From NCBI RefSeq assembly GCF_020539525.1, contig NZ_JACDXX010000011.1, positions 62,001 through 126,000 of the forward strand: a stretch of DNA of 64,000 bases, given 5' to 3'. This document shows, piece by piece, positions 17,005 to 25,849 of this stretch. The DNA comes from Pseudogemmobacter faecipullorum (GTDB lineage Bacteria; Pseudomonadota; Alphaproteobacteria; Rhodobacterales; Rhodobacteraceae). The first letter of the stretch is position 1, and each line of letters starts with the position of its first letter. The notes below the pieces were generated by a model. It saw only the letters and a program-made list of their open reading frames with translations, was not told the origin of the DNA and searched no databases. The position numbers were made by a program, and so were the translations under genes.

Positions 17005-17035
17005 GGGCAATCTGCCCCAATTCCACAGATTGCCC
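17005..17035 (+). promoter_or_regulatory. Inverted repeat in the cysD leader region
   Basis: GGGCAATCTG (17005-17014) and CAGATTGCCC (17026-17035) form a perfect 10-bp inverted repeat separated by an 11-base C/A-rich loop, about 85 bases before the cysD start. There is no T tract, so it is more likely a leader hairpin or operator than a terminator. The rest of the 16838-17120 gap shows no gene and no confident promoter. Confidence 0.45.
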
Positions 17036-17120
17036 TGTGATTGCCTTTGAAATGCACCATCGCTGTGGCATCAGATCAGGCATCTGGTCCTTCCTGTGCA
17101 GGCTGTCGATGCGTTCCGAA

Positions 17121-18017
17121 ATGTCACTGACTCATTTGCAACGGCTTGAAGCCGAAAGCATTCATATCCTGCGCGAGGTCGCGGCCAGCGCTGAAAAGCC
17201 GGTGATGCTCTATTCGGTCGGCAAGGATTCCGCCGTGATGCTGCATCTGGCGAAAAAGGCGTTCTGGCCGGCTCCGCCGCCCTTCCCGCTGCTGCATGTC
17301 GACACCACCTGGAAGTTCCGGGCGATGTATGATCTGCGCGATAAAGCGGCGCGCGAGGCCGGGATGGAGCTGCTGGTCCATCACAATCCCGAGGCGATGG
17401 CCCAGGGCATTAACCCCTTTGATCATGGCGCTCTGCATACCGATCTGTGGAAGACCGAAGGGCTGAAACAGGCGCTGACGAAATATGGTTTCGATGTCGC
17501 TTTTGGCGGTGCGCGCCGCGATGAGGAAAAGTCGCGGGCGAAAGAGCGGATTTTCTCGTTCCGCTCGGCCAATCATCGCTGGGATCCGAAAAACCAGCGC
17601 CCCGAGCTGTGGAAGCTTTATAATACCCGCAAGGCGCCTGGTGAAAGCATCCGCGCCTTCCCGATCTCAAACTGGACCGAGCTTGATATCTGGCAATATA
17701 TCCATCTCGAGGGCATTGAGATCGTGCCGCTTTATTTCAGCGCGCCACGTCCGGTGGTCGGGCGCAATGGCCTTCTGATCATGGTGGATGACGATCGTTT
17801 CCCGCTGCGCCCGGGCGAAGTGCCGGCGCTGAAATCGGTGCGGTTCCGTACTCTCGGCTGCTACCCGCTGACCGGCGCGGTGGAATCTGAGGCAAAGACC
17901 CTGCCGGAGGTGATCCAGGAAATGCTGCTGACCACCACCTCCGAGCGTCAGGGCCGGGCGATTGATCATGATCAGGCCGCCTCGATGGAGAAGAAGAAGC
18001 AAGAGGGGTATTTCTGA
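17121..18017 (+). CDS. cysD: Sulfate adenylyltransferase subunit 2 (CysD)
   Basis: Small subunit of ATP sulfurylase, which makes adenosine 5'-phosphosulfate from sulfate and ATP. The 298 residues include the PP-loop [13 protein letters not shown] near residue 37, the family blocks [21 protein letters not shown] and [14 protein letters not shown], and the C-terminal RQGRAIDHD...KKKQEGYF tail. The start [19 protein letters not shown] is typical; an ATG 12 bases earlier and a longer open frame exist but add nonconserved residues. Its stop overlaps the cysNC start by one base (TGATG). Confidence 0.95.
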   Translation: MSLTHLQRLEAESIHILREVAASAEKPVMLYSVGKDSAVMLHLAKKAFWPAPPPFPLLHVDTTWKFRAMYDLRDKAAREAGMELLVHHNPEAMAQGINPFDHGALHTDLWKTEGLKQALTKYGFDVAFGGARRDEEKSRAKERIFSFRSANHRWDPKNQRPELWKLYNTRKAPGESIRAFPISNWTELDIWQYIHLEGIEIVPLYFSAPRPVVGRNGLLIMVDDDRFPLRPGEVPALKSVRFRTLGCYPLTGAVESEAKTLPEVIQEMLLTTTSERQGRAIDHDQAASMEKKKQEGYF

Positions 18018-19933
18018 TGGATATCGCCGCAAAAGACCCCGTCTATGTGACTGATGCGCTGATCGCCGAGGATATCGACGCCTATCTGGCGCGCCATCAG
18101 CATAAGACCATGCTGCGTTTCATCACCTGCGGCTCGGTTGATGATGGCAAATCCACGTTGATCGGCCGGCTGCTTTACGACAGCAAGATGATTTTCGAGG
18201 ATCAGCTGGCCAGGCTTGAGCAGGACAGCAAAGCCGTCGGCACCCAGGGCGGGGCGATTGATTTCGCGCTGCTGGTTGATGGTCTTGCTGCCGAGCGTGA
18301 GCAGGGTATCACCATCGACGTGGCCTATCGCTTTTTCGCCACCGATAAGCGCAAATTCATCGTCGCCGACACCCCCGGGCATGAGCAATATACCCGCAAT
18401 ATGGTCACCGGCGCCTCGACAGCGGATCTCGCGGTGATCCTGATTGATGCGCGTCAGGGCGTGCTGACCCAGACCCGGCGCCATTCCTATCTGGTGCATC
18501 TGCTGGGGATCCGGAACATCGTTCTGGCGGTCAATAAGATGGATCTCACCGGCTATGGTGAGGATTGTTTCAACCAGATCGTTGCCGAATATCGCAGCTT
18601 TGCCGATCAGCTGGGGCTGAGGGAGTTTCAGGCCATCCCGATCTCGGGCCTGGCAGGGGATAATATCGTCACCCGTTCGGACCAGATGCCCTGGTATCAG
18701 GGCCCGACGCTGCTGGATTATCTGGAAACCGCGCCGGTCACCGATACCCGGCTGCTGGACCAGCCCTTCCGCATGCCGGTGCAATGGGTGAACCGGCCCA
18801 ATCTCGATTTCCGCGGCTTTTCCGGCCAGATCGCCTCGGGCCGGATCGCACCCGGCGATGCGGTGCGGGTGCTGCCTTCGGGCCGGACCACCCATGTCCG
18901 GGCGATCCCCTCGTCTGATGGCGAAAAAACCGTCGCTCTGGCCGGGGAAAGCATTACCCTGACCTTCACCGATGAGATCGACTGCTCGCGCGGCGATGTG
19001 ATCACCCTCGCGGATGCGCCCTGTGAGGTTGCCGATCAGTTCGAGGCCAGCCTGGTCTGGATGGCCGATGCCGAAATGCTGCCGGGCCGGCCCTATCTGC
19101 TGAAGATCGGCACTCAGACCGTCACCGCCACCGTTACTGCGCCGAAATATGAGGTGAATGTTAACACCCTCGAACATCTCGCCGCGAAAACCCTGGCGCT
19201 GAATGCCATCGGGGTGGTCAATATCTCGACTGACCGGGTGATCCCGTTTGAAGCCTACCGCGACAATCCCGATCTGGGTGGTTTCATCCTGATCGACCGG
19301 ATGACCAATGCCACCGTGGCGGCAGGGATGATCCATTTCGCTTTGCGCCGCAGCCAGAATATCCACTGGCAGGCGGTGGATGTGGACCGCGACGCCCATG
19401 CCGCGCTTAAGACGCAAAAGCCTGCGGTGGTCTGGTTCACCGGCCTTTCGGGCTCGGGTAAATCGACCATCGCCAATCTGGTCGAGAAAAAGCTGCATGC
19501 CATGGGCAAGCACACTTTCCTGCTCGATGGCGATAACGTGCGTCACGGGCTGAACCGCGACCTCGGCTTTACCGATGCCGACCGGGTGGAGAATATCCGC
19601 CGCGTCGGCGAGGTGGCAAAGCTGATGACCGATGCCGGGCTGATCGTGCTGACCGCCTTCATCTCGCCCTTCCGGGCCGAGCGGCAGATGGTGCGCGATC
19701 TGATGGCGGCGGGCGAGTTTGTCGAAGTCTATGTCGATACCCCGCTGGACGTGGCCGAGGCCCGGGATGTGAAGGGGCTTTATAAAAAAGCTCGCTCGGG
19801 GCAGCTGAAGAATTTCACCGGCATCGACAGCCCCTATGAGGCGCCGCTGGCGGCTGAGATTGAGGTGAATACCGTTGATATCTCAGCCGAAGAGGCGGCC
19901 GACCGGGTGATTGCGCTGCTGCTGTCACGCTGA
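18017..19933 (+). CDS. cysNC: Bifunctional sulfate adenylyltransferase subunit 1 / APS kinase (CysNC)
   Basis: A fusion of 638 residues. The N-terminal EF-Tu-like GTPase (CysN) has G1 [15 protein letters not shown] (about residues 38-52), G3 DTPGHEQY and G4 NKMD, and drives the CysD reaction. The C-terminal APS kinase (CysC, from about residue 465) has P-loop [28 protein letters not shown] and the [10 protein letters not shown] segment, and makes PAPS. The CysNC fusion is common in alphaproteobacteria. It is translationally coupled to cysD, and a strong hairpin terminator follows immediately. Confidence 0.95.
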   Translation: MDIAAKDPVYVTDALIAEDIDAYLARHQHKTMLRFITCGSVDDGKSTLIGRLLYDSKMIFEDQLARLEQDSKAVGTQGGAIDFALLVDGLAAEREQGITIDVAYRFFATDKRKFIVADTPGHEQYTRNMVTGASTADLAVILIDARQGVLTQTRRHSYLVHLLGIRNIVLAVNKMDLTGYGEDCFNQIVAEYRSFADQLGLREFQAIPISGLAGDNIVTRSDQMPWYQGPTLLDYLETAPVTDTRLLDQPFRMPVQWVNRPNLDFRGFSGQIASGRIAPGDAVRVLPSGRTTHVRAIPSSDGEKTVALAGESITLTFTDEIDCSRGDVITLADAPCEVADQFEASLVWMADAEMLPGRPYLLKIGTQTVTATVTAPKYEVNVNTLEHLAAKTLALNAIGVVNISTDRVIPFEAYRDNPDLGGFILIDRMTNATVAAGMIHFALRRSQNIHWQAVDVDRDAHAALKTQKPAVVWFTGLSGSGKSTIANLVEKKLHAMGKHTFLLDGDNVRHGLNRDLGFTDADRVENIRRVGEVAKLMTDAGLIVLTAFISPFRAERQMVRDLMAAGEFVEVYVDTPLDVAEARDVKGLYKKARSGQLKNFTGIDSPYEAPLAAEIEVNTVDISAEEAADRVIALLLSR

Positions 19934-19937
19934 GCTT

Positions 19938-19976
19938 TTTCCCGGGGCGCGGCCAGAGGGTCCGCGCCCCGGGAAA
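19938..19976 (+). terminator. Strong hairpin after cysNC
   Basis: A 15-bp perfect stem, TTTCCCGGGGCGCGG (19938-19952) with CCGCGCCCCGGGAAA (19962-19976) and a nine-base loop, begins five bases after the cysNC stop. The T residues lie in the stem's upstream arm and no T tract follows. Position and stability support a terminator for cysDNC. Confidence 0.75.
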
Positions 19977-20129
19977 CTACATATCCCCCCCGGCATTTTG
20001 GGTAAAACCAGTCGCCCGGCGGTTGACTTTGCCCGCCGATTGCTGGCTTTTGCTGCTGCAAGAACCGCTATCTCCCCGCTCCTCGCCAGGCCGATAGATC
20101 CCCTCTGTCTCTGACCTCAGGAGCGTAAG

Positions 20130-21542
20130 ATGTCGCCCCCCTCTCTGAAGCCTTTTCTCTATCGCTGTGGTCTGGCTCTCATGCTGGCCCCCCTGCCCGC
20201 GGCTGCTTTTGCCGACGGGCTATTCTCTGCTCCCGCTGAATTCACCGGCCGATTCCGTGTTTCGGCCGCCGAGCCCGGCGCGCCGGTTTTCGCGGGCAGC
20301 ACCGTCACCCTCGCGGGCTCGGGGCTGATGCCGGGGCAGAGCGTCAGCTTCCTGCAGGGCACCACGCCGCTGGGTGAGGGCAAAGCCACTGCCGATGACA
20401 AAGGCGCGGTTTCCTTCAGCTTCAGCCTGCCCGCAGGTGCTGCCAGCGGCATCCATCCGGTGATCGCGGTTTTTGAAAACCCGGCTTCGGCGGCGATTGT
20501 GGATGTGAAAGTGTCGCAGAACATCCCGCTTTCGGGGGCTGAGCAGTTCAGCACGCTCAAAATCCAGCCCGCACCCGGCCTTTATCAGTCGGTTTACAGC
20601 GCAAAATCGGATGCGCTTTTCGTCACCGCCAGCAGCTACCGCCCGGTCAGCTCTGCGCTGATCAAGCTTAATCCGGACACTCTGGCAGAGATCGCCCGGA
20701 TCGTCCCGCCGGCTCTGCCCGCCGATCCGGACAAGCCGCTGAAAGCGGGCGAGACCCCGGCCCCGGTCGGCGTTCTGGGCATTGATGTCGATGACAGCAA
20801 GGGCACGGTCTGGACCACCAATACATTCGACAATACCGTCGCGGTCTATTCCCAGGATGATCTGTCGCTGATCCGTCAGTTCCCCGCCGAGATGGTCTAT
20901 CATTCGCGCGATGTGCGGGTGGATGAGCAGCATGGCCGCGCCTATGTCTCTTCGGCAGCGACCGATACGCTGCATGTGTTTGATACGGAAACCCTGGAAA
21001 AAACCGGCGAGATCCGCATCAGATCGGCCAAACGCGGCGGTGAATTCTATCTGCTCGGGCTTGGCATTGATCCCGAGGGCAAATGGCTGTTTGCGATCAG
21101 CCGCGTCAGCAATGAGCTTGCGGTGATCGATCTGGCGACGGGCGAGCTGGCTAAGGTCATCGATCTTACCGGGGCGAAAAATGCCAGCGGCCTTGATTAT
21201 GACCCGGCCTCGGGCAAGCTGTTCATCGCCTCGCAGGACAGTGACAATCTGCTGATCGTCGATCTGGAAAGCGGTGCGGTTGAGCATAATGTCCCGGTCG
21301 GCGCAGGCGCGCTGAATGTGGTGTTTGAGCCGGTTTCAAAACAGGCCTTCGTTGCCAGCCGTGGCGCCGGTCAGATCGCGGTTGTCTCGCTCGAAGGCCA
21401 GCTGGTCGCCAATCTCGATGGCGGCAGCTATGCCAATCATGTCTCGACCGATGGCAACGGCGCGGTCTTTGCGGTGAATAAATCGCTTGGCGAAGAGGAT
21501 CCGGGTGGCGATCAGGTGCTGCGCCTCAGCCCGGCGCAGTAA
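20130..21542 (+). CDS. Secreted YncE-like beta-propeller protein
   Basis: Periplasmic protein of 470 residues with a signal peptide (about 1-29, cleaved near AFA/DG). After an Ig-like N-terminal part (about 40-140) come at least five propeller-type repeats marked by VYSQDDLSLIRQFPAE, VFDTETLEKTGEIRI, VIDLATGELAKVIDL and IVDLESGAVEHNVPVG. E. coli YncE has the same repeat style and responds to iron, but its function is unclear. The gene converges with a TonB receptor/reductase operon across a bidirectional terminator, so a shared metal-related role is possible but unproven. About 155 bases before it hold no clear promoter. Confidence 0.72.
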   Translation: MSPPSLKPFLYRCGLALMLAPLPAAAFADGLFSAPAEFTGRFRVSAAEPGAPVFAGSTVTLAGSGLMPGQSVSFLQGTTPLGEGKATADDKGAVSFSFSLPAGAASGIHPVIAVFENPASAAIVDVKVSQNIPLSGAEQFSTLKIQPAPGLYQSVYSAKSDALFVTASSYRPVSSALIKLNPDTLAEIARIVPPALPADPDKPLKAGETPAPVGVLGIDVDDSKGTVWTTNTFDNTVAVYSQDDLSLIRQFPAEMVYHSRDVRVDEQHGRAYVSSAATDTLHVFDTETLEKTGEIRIRSAKRGGEFYLLGLGIDPEGKWLFAISRVSNELAVIDLATGELAKVIDLTGAKNASGLDYDPASGKLFIASQDSDNLLIVDLESGAVEHNVPVGAGALNVVFEPVSKQAFVASRGAGQIAVVSLEGQLVANLDGGSYANHVSTDGNGAVFAVNKSLGEEDPGGDQVLRLSPAQ

Positions 21543-21565
21543 TCTTGCTTTCTGATCGGGAAACA

Positions 21566-21592
21566 AAAACGGGGCCCGCAAGGCCCCGTTTT
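21566..21592. terminator. Bidirectional rho-independent terminator
   Basis: AAAACGGGGCC (21566-21576) pairs with GGCCCCGTTTT (21582-21592) around a CGCAA loop. T-rich tails follow in both directions: TTTTCATTTCTT on the plus strand and GTTTTTGTTTCCC on the minus strand. It separates the convergent YncE-like and flavoreductase genes. Confidence 0.88.
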
Positions 21593-21600
21593 CATTTCTT

Positions 21601-22923
21601 TCAGTAGACATCCTGGTGCAGGCGGTTCTCTGTGCGCAGCTTTTGCCACAGATCCTCGCCCAGCCCGGCCCGCAGACAGGCCAGAACCGCCCCGGCCATG
21701 CCCTCACGCCGACCGCAGAGGAAGATGTGGCCCCCGCCTTTGACATCCTCGCGCAGGGATGCGGCATGGTTATGCAGCAGATCCTGGACATAGCGCGGCG
21801 TTTCGGCGCGCGAGAATGCACGTTCGATCTGCAAAGACAGGCCACAGGCCTGCAAGCTGGCCAGTTCATCGGCGAAAATCCGGTCATGCGCCGGGGATCT
21901 TTCGCCAAAGAACAGGCGGCAGGTTCCGGCTGCGGGCAGAGCGGCGGCCCGGGCCCGCAGATGCGACAGCAGCCCCGCCATGCCCGAGCCATTGCCGATC
22001 AGGATCATTGGCGCGGCGTGATCCCTGGCGCGAAAACCCGGATTGGCGCGCAGCTGCAGCGGCACAGTATCGCCAATCGCCAGCTGCCGGGTCAGATAGC
22101 CTGAGCCCTGGCCGGTCCGGCCCTGCGCATCCCTGACCTGGCGCAGGATCAGTTCGGCCCAGCCAGCTTCTGGCAAAGAGGCCAGGGAATAATCGCGCGC
22201 CACCGGCCCTGCCTCACCAGGCAGGGTCAGCCTGGCGATATCCCCGGCCTGCCAGTCCGGCATCATAGCCTCAGGCTGAAAGCGCAGCGCATATAGCGCG
22301 CCGCCGGGGCTGCCGGGGTTGATATGCCTGCGCGCGATCAGTCGCCAGCGTGATGGCTGTTGCGGTGGCAGGGGGGCCGCGCCAAAGACCTTGCCAAGAT
22401 CGCGGCTGATCCTGGCAAGGGCGGCCGGGCAGGCGCGGTCAATCTCGGCGCGGGGCAGCAGATCCCGCGCGCCGTGATTTCGCAAAAAGACCTCCAGCCT
22501 GCGGCCAAAGCCACAAAAATCTGCATAGCGGCGATCCCCGAGGGCCAGCAGCGCGTAAGAGAGCTGCGTCAGATCGGGCACAGCTTTCTGCAGCCGCTCC
22601 AGCGCGCCGCTGGTATGATCCGGGGCTTCGCCCGCGCCGGTGGTGGCAATCACGAAAACGGCCCGCCGGGCCCGCTGCAGATCTGTGGCGCTCAGCTGAT
22701 CAAGCGGCAGCAACCGGGGTGATAGGGCGCTGAGCTGTTCTGCCAGCGCGCCGGCCAGACCCGCGGCAGTGCCGCTCTGGCTGGCCCAGAGGATCAGAAG
22801 ATCAGCCTCATGGCGCGGCCCGGCGCGGGGCGGGCGCAGACAATGCCAGCTCAGCCCGGCCCAGCCAAAAGCCGTCGCCCCGGCCATGAGCCAGCTCCAG
22901 GGATCAGGGCTGAGCATCATCAT
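21601..22923 (-). CDS. Membrane-anchored flavodoxin/NADPH reductase (sulfite reductase flavoprotein type)
   Basis: A 440-residue diflavin reductase. An N-terminal hydrophobic anchor (about 8-30) is followed by a flavodoxin-like FMN domain (ILWASQSGTAAGLAGALA, IATTGAGEAPDH), an FAD-binding domain with ARDYSLAS, and an NADPH domain (ILIGNGSGMAGLLSHL and a C-terminal HIFLCGRREGMAGAVLACL). It resembles CysJ and the reductases found beside PepSY proteins in iron-uptake operons. It is the last gene of the operon and overlaps the apbE 3' end by 20 bases. It probably passes NADPH electrons to the PepSY membrane protein. Confidence 0.82.
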   Translation of the reverse strand: MMMLSPDPWSWLMAGATAFGWAGLSWHCLRPPRAGPRHEADLLILWASQSGTAAGLAGALAEQLSALSPRLLPLDQLSATDLQRARRAVFVIATTGAGEAPDHTSGALERLQKAVPDLTQLSYALLALGDRRYADFCGFGRRLEVFLRNHGARDLLPRAEIDRACPAALARISRDLGKVFGAAPLPPQQPSRWRLIARRHINPGSPGGALYALRFQPEAMMPDWQAGDIARLTLPGEAGPVARDYSLASLPEAGWAELILRQVRDAQGRTGQGSGYLTRQLAIGDTVPLQLRANPGFRARDHAAPMILIGNGSGMAGLLSHLRARAAALPAAGTCRLFFGERSPAHDRIFADELASLQACGLSLQIERAFSRAETPRYVQDLLHNHAASLREDVKGGGHIFLCGRREGMAGAVLACLRAGLGEDLWQKLRTENRLHQDVY

Positions 22924-23926
22924 CCTTCGTCATCGCGGCCCAGAGCGGGCTGGGTGAGACCCTGCCATCGGCCTCAAAAATCAGCGCGCTCAGCCCCCGC
23001 CGGGCGATAAACGCAGTCCTGGCGGCCAGGGGAAGGACCATCAGCGCGGTGGCAAGCGCATCCGCCTCGCAACAGGTTTGTGCAAGTACAGTGACAGAAA
23101 CCGGCCCCGCCTGGCACGGCCAGCCGGTCGCCGGGTCAATGCTATGCGCATAGCGCCGCCCGGCGTGGAAAAAGCAGTTCTGCGCCGCGCCGGAACTGGC
23201 GAGGCCCATGCCGTACAGCGCCACCCGCCAGCCAGGCAGTGCGGGTTCCGGGGTCTCAACCGCCAGCCACCAGGGCTGCAGATCGGGCTTAAGCCCGCGC
23301 GCATAGCATTCGCCGCCGATCTCGATCAGGTGATGCCCGGCCCCGGCCCGGCTCAGCGCGGCGGAAATCTGATCCGCCGCCAGCCCCTTGGCGCTGCCGC
23401 TGAAATCAAAGCGCATGCCGCAGGGGCGTTGCAGCCGCCCGCTGAGCGGGTCAAAGCTGACCCGCTGCCAGCCGCTGACCGCGCGGGCCGCTGCAATTTT
23501 CTCAGCCGGGGGCAGGCCGCTGCGCCGCCCCGCTGGCCCAAAGCCCCAGAGATCGACCAGCGTGCCCAGGGTCGGATCACTTGCCCCATTGCTCGCGCGC
23601 GCCAGATCCAGCATCGGCCCCAGCAGCGCGGCAAAAGCCGGGCTCACCTGCAGATCCTCACGTGGATCACGGTTCAGCTGTGAAATCTCACTTTCAGCCT
23701 GCCAGGGACTGAAAAGCGCCAGTATCGCCGCCAGCTCACGCCCGGTCAGCGCGCGCAGATCCGCCTCGCTCAGACCCGGCGGCGCATAGACAGACAGGCT
23801 CCAGCCGGTGCCCATGCTCTCGCCATGCAGCCGGATCAGGCGAGAACCGGGCGGTGGCGGCAGCAGCGCTGCCTCGTGCCGCAGCGGGGGCAGCACCAGA
23901 TGATGGTCCATCAGATCCGGCCTCAT
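22904..23926 (-). CDS. apbE: FAD:protein FMN transferase (ApbE family)
   Basis: ApbE attaches FMN covalently to Ser/Thr of extracytoplasmic redox proteins. The 340 residues from ATG 23926 (two bases after the PepSY stop) include GESMGTGWSLSVYAP near the N terminus, SDPTLGTLVDLWGFGP, RFDFSGSAKGLAADQIS, and the HSIDPATGWPCQAGPVSVTVLA block. No clear signal peptide is visible with this start; a later ATG at 23911 is possible. Its likely target is the DUF2271 protein encoded two genes upstream. Confidence 0.85.
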   Translation of the reverse strand: MRPDLMDHHLVLPPLRHEAALLPPPPGSRLIRLHGESMGTGWSLSVYAPPGLSEADLRALTGRELAAILALFSPWQAESEISQLNRDPREDLQVSPAFAALLGPMLDLARASNGASDPTLGTLVDLWGFGPAGRRSGLPPAEKIAAARAVSGWQRVSFDPLSGRLQRPCGMRFDFSGSAKGLAADQISAALSRAGAGHHLIEIGGECYARGLKPDLQPWWLAVETPEPALPGWRVALYGMGLASSGAAQNCFFHAGRRYAHSIDPATGWPCQAGPVSVTVLAQTCCEADALATALMVLPLAARTAFIARRGLSALIFEADGRVSPSPLWAAMTKDDDAQP

Positions 23927-23928
23927 TT

Positions 23929-24558
23929 CTAATGAATAAACAACAGCGCAACGATTACGGGCAGCGCGATGCTGGCCCAGCCAAGCGGCCAGGTGGCCGG
24001 GCGCTGCCGCGCCTGCAGCCACAACAGGCCAAATCCGGTCAGGGTGAATAAAATGCAGGCCAAAGCCATGAAATCGATGAACCAGCTCCAGATTTCTCCG
24101 GCATGACGGCCTTTATGCAGATCATTCAGATAGGCCGCCCAGCCTGCCTCTGTGCGCGATAGAACCACCTCGCCGAGGCTGCGGTCGATCGCCAGCCAGC
24201 CATCGCCGCCCGGTGTCGGCAGGGATATATAGATCTCATCGGCGCTGGTTTCGGTTGCGCGTCCCCGCAGATCCAGGCGCAATTCATCCAGAGCCCATCC
24301 CGTGACTGCCTCAGGCAAAGGTGCATGGGTCTCGGCAGGGAAAGCGGCCAGCCCGGCCTGCAGCGGCCCAGGCAGCTGATAAAGCGTCTCTCTGGTCTCG
24401 GGGCGGGCGGAAAACAGGCCGGGATTGTTCAGCATCAGCCCGGTTGCGGCAAACATCAGCATACCGCCAAGGCTGATCGCCGCCGAGACCCAGTGCCAGA
24501 GCCGGAGCTGACGCAGCCAGAAACTGCGGTTCGTGATCGAAGAAAGGGAGGGGGACAT
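23929..24558 (-). CDS. PepSY-associated transmembrane protein
   Basis: A 209-residue membrane protein with an N-terminal helix (LRLWHWVSAAISLGGMLMFAATG, written here only as the region about 18-42), an extracytoplasmic PepSY-like domain (about 45-150) with YISLPTPGGDGWLAIDR and two C-terminal helices. Candidate haem-ligand His residues occur in LWHWV and LHKGRH. Such proteins move electrons across the membrane in iron-reduction modules. It lies between the DUF2271 and apbE genes and is separated from each by only a few bases. Confidence 0.8.
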   Translation of the reverse strand: MSPSLSSITNRSFWLRQLRLWHWVSAAISLGGMLMFAATGLMLNNPGLFSARPETRETLYQLPGPLQAGLAAFPAETHAPLPEAVTGWALDELRLDLRGRATETSADEIYISLPTPGGDGWLAIDRSLGEVVLSRTEAGWAAYLNDLHKGRHAGEIWSWFIDFMALACILFTLTGFGLLWLQARQRPATWPLGWASIALPVIVALLFIH

Positions 24559-24565
24559 CCGGGCT

Positions 24566-25060
24566 TCAGCGGGTGGTGGTGACGCTCAGCGCGGTGATTT
24601 CACCCTCGCCCCGGGCCTCGGCGCTGCCTGCCCCCCCCCAGCTGAAGGGCGCGCGCAGTACATCGCGCCCGCCATCCTCCCGCGTCACCTCAACCGCCAG
24701 CACGTATTCGCCCGGCTCCAGCGCGGCCAGAGCGGGATGGCCGGCCTCAAGCGTCACCTCGTGACGGCCAGCGGCCCGGGTTGGCCCGGTGATACCATCG
24801 GCCGGCAGATCGAGGCTTTTGCCGGTGGCCCGCCACCAGCTGCGCAGCTCACGCAGGAAGGTCGTGCCCAGATTGTCCTTCAGCCTTGTGTCATACCAGA
24901 CCGCCACCGTGCCCTGAGCGGCACGGGCATCGGTCTCGATCCAGGCCGCCAGATAGGGGCGGTAATAGGGGCTCGCCGCCATTTCCGGCAGGGTGACGGC
25001 AAAGCTCAGCCCGCCGGCCAGGATCAGCCCGGCGGTCAGAGGCAGGGATTTCGCAGGCAT
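24566..25060 (-). CDS. DUF2271 periplasmic protein, putative ApbE flavinylation target
   Basis: A 164-residue exported protein; ATG 25060 gives a signal peptide (about 1-22, MPAKSLPLTAGLILAGG) and is preferred over a longer upstream frame. VAVWYDTRLKDNLGTTFLRE and RSWWRATG match the DUF2271 family, which accompanies ApbE and PepSY genes. Family members often carry an ApbE-type D-x-x-T-G-A-T site; here residues 88-94 read DGITGPT, so Pro replaces the usual Ala, while the putative FMN-accepting T94 is kept. It would carry electrons in the periplasm if flavinylated. Confidence 0.75.
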   Translation of the reverse strand: MPAKSLPLTAGLILAGGLSFAVTLPEMAASPYYRPYLAAWIETDARAAQGTVAVWYDTRLKDNLGTTFLRELRSWWRATGKSLDLPADGITGPTRAAGRHEVTLEAGHPALAALEPGEYVLAVEVTREDGGRDVLRAPFSWGGAGSAEARGEGEITALSVTTTR

Positions 25061-25136
25061 GTCTTTTCCTTCAGGACCAGGTTCTCCGGCGCGGCGGGGC
25101 CGCGCACAGAGAGAGGGATCAGCGTCAGGGCAGGGT

Positions 25137-25793
25137 TCAGTCGGCTGCTTTTTCAGGGTTTTTACCGGCATCGGCAGCATCAGAGGCCGCGTCGTCATCA
25201 CCCTCACGCTGTGGCTTCGGATCGGCGGCAGTGACAAAGCCATCGCCATCGGTGTCATTGCGGGCAAAGGTTTTACGGGCCGAGGTCAGATCCTCTTCCA
25301 GCGACAACAGGCCATCGCGGTCCCGGTCAAGCAGGTTGAACCGCACCCCGGCCTGTTTCAGACCCTCGGTCACGCGCTTGTCGGTTTCGACATAATCCTT
25401 GCCCTGATCGGCATATTGCTGGCGCTGACGCCCCGCATATTCCGCCACATATTCGGCCTCGTTATAAAAGCCATCGCCATCGGTATCGGCGGCCTGGAGC
25501 CGGGTGGTGCGGCGCATGATCAGCTCATCCAGGCTGACCCTGCCATCGCCATCGGCATCATAGGCGGCGATGAAAGCCGCCTGGCTGTGGCCACCGGCGA
25601 CGCCCGGCCTGCCCTCTTCGCGGATCTCATTCTGCACACCGGGCACCAGGCCCTCAGTCAGCAGGCGATCCGCCGTTTCCTTTGCGGTTTCAGACGCTTC
25701 GCCGCCGCTGGCCTGGGCCAGGGCAAGCGGGGCAGTCAGGACGAGGAGGCTGGCAGAAAGCAGGGGCAGAACTTTTGAGAGGCTGGCCATCAC
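25137..25793 (-). CDS. Secreted protein with four EF-hands
   Basis: A 218-residue exported protein with a signal peptide (about 1-27, cleaved near ALA/QA). Four EF-hand loops follow: DADGDGRVSLDE, DTDGDGFYNEAE, DRDRDGLLSLEE and DTDGDGFVTAAD, all with canonical acidic positions, plus an acidic/Ala tail. It is expected to bind calcium in the periplasm. It lies between the TonB receptor and the DUF2271 gene in the same direction, so it is probably part of the operon. Its role in metal uptake or reduction is unknown; EF-hand proteins recur in such operons. Confidence 0.8.
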   Translation of the reverse strand: MMASLSKVLPLLSASLLVLTAPLALAQASGGEASETAKETADRLLTEGLVPGVQNEIREEGRPGVAGGHSQAAFIAAYDADGDGRVSLDELIMRRTTRLQAADTDGDGFYNEAEYVAEYAGRQRQQYADQGKDYVETDKRVTEGLKQAGVRFNLLDRDRDGLLSLEEDLTSARKTFARNDTDGDGFVTAADPKPQREGDDDAASDAADAGKNPEKAAD

Positions 25794-25849
25794 GGGGCTC
25801 CGTTAAGGTTAGAAAGGGGCCGGACGCGGCTGGGCGCGCCCGGCAGTCA

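Noticed and set aside
17972-19546. Long open frame antisense to cysNC (about 524 codons)
   Set aside because: No family signal or ribosome site; explained by third-position GC bias of cysNC.
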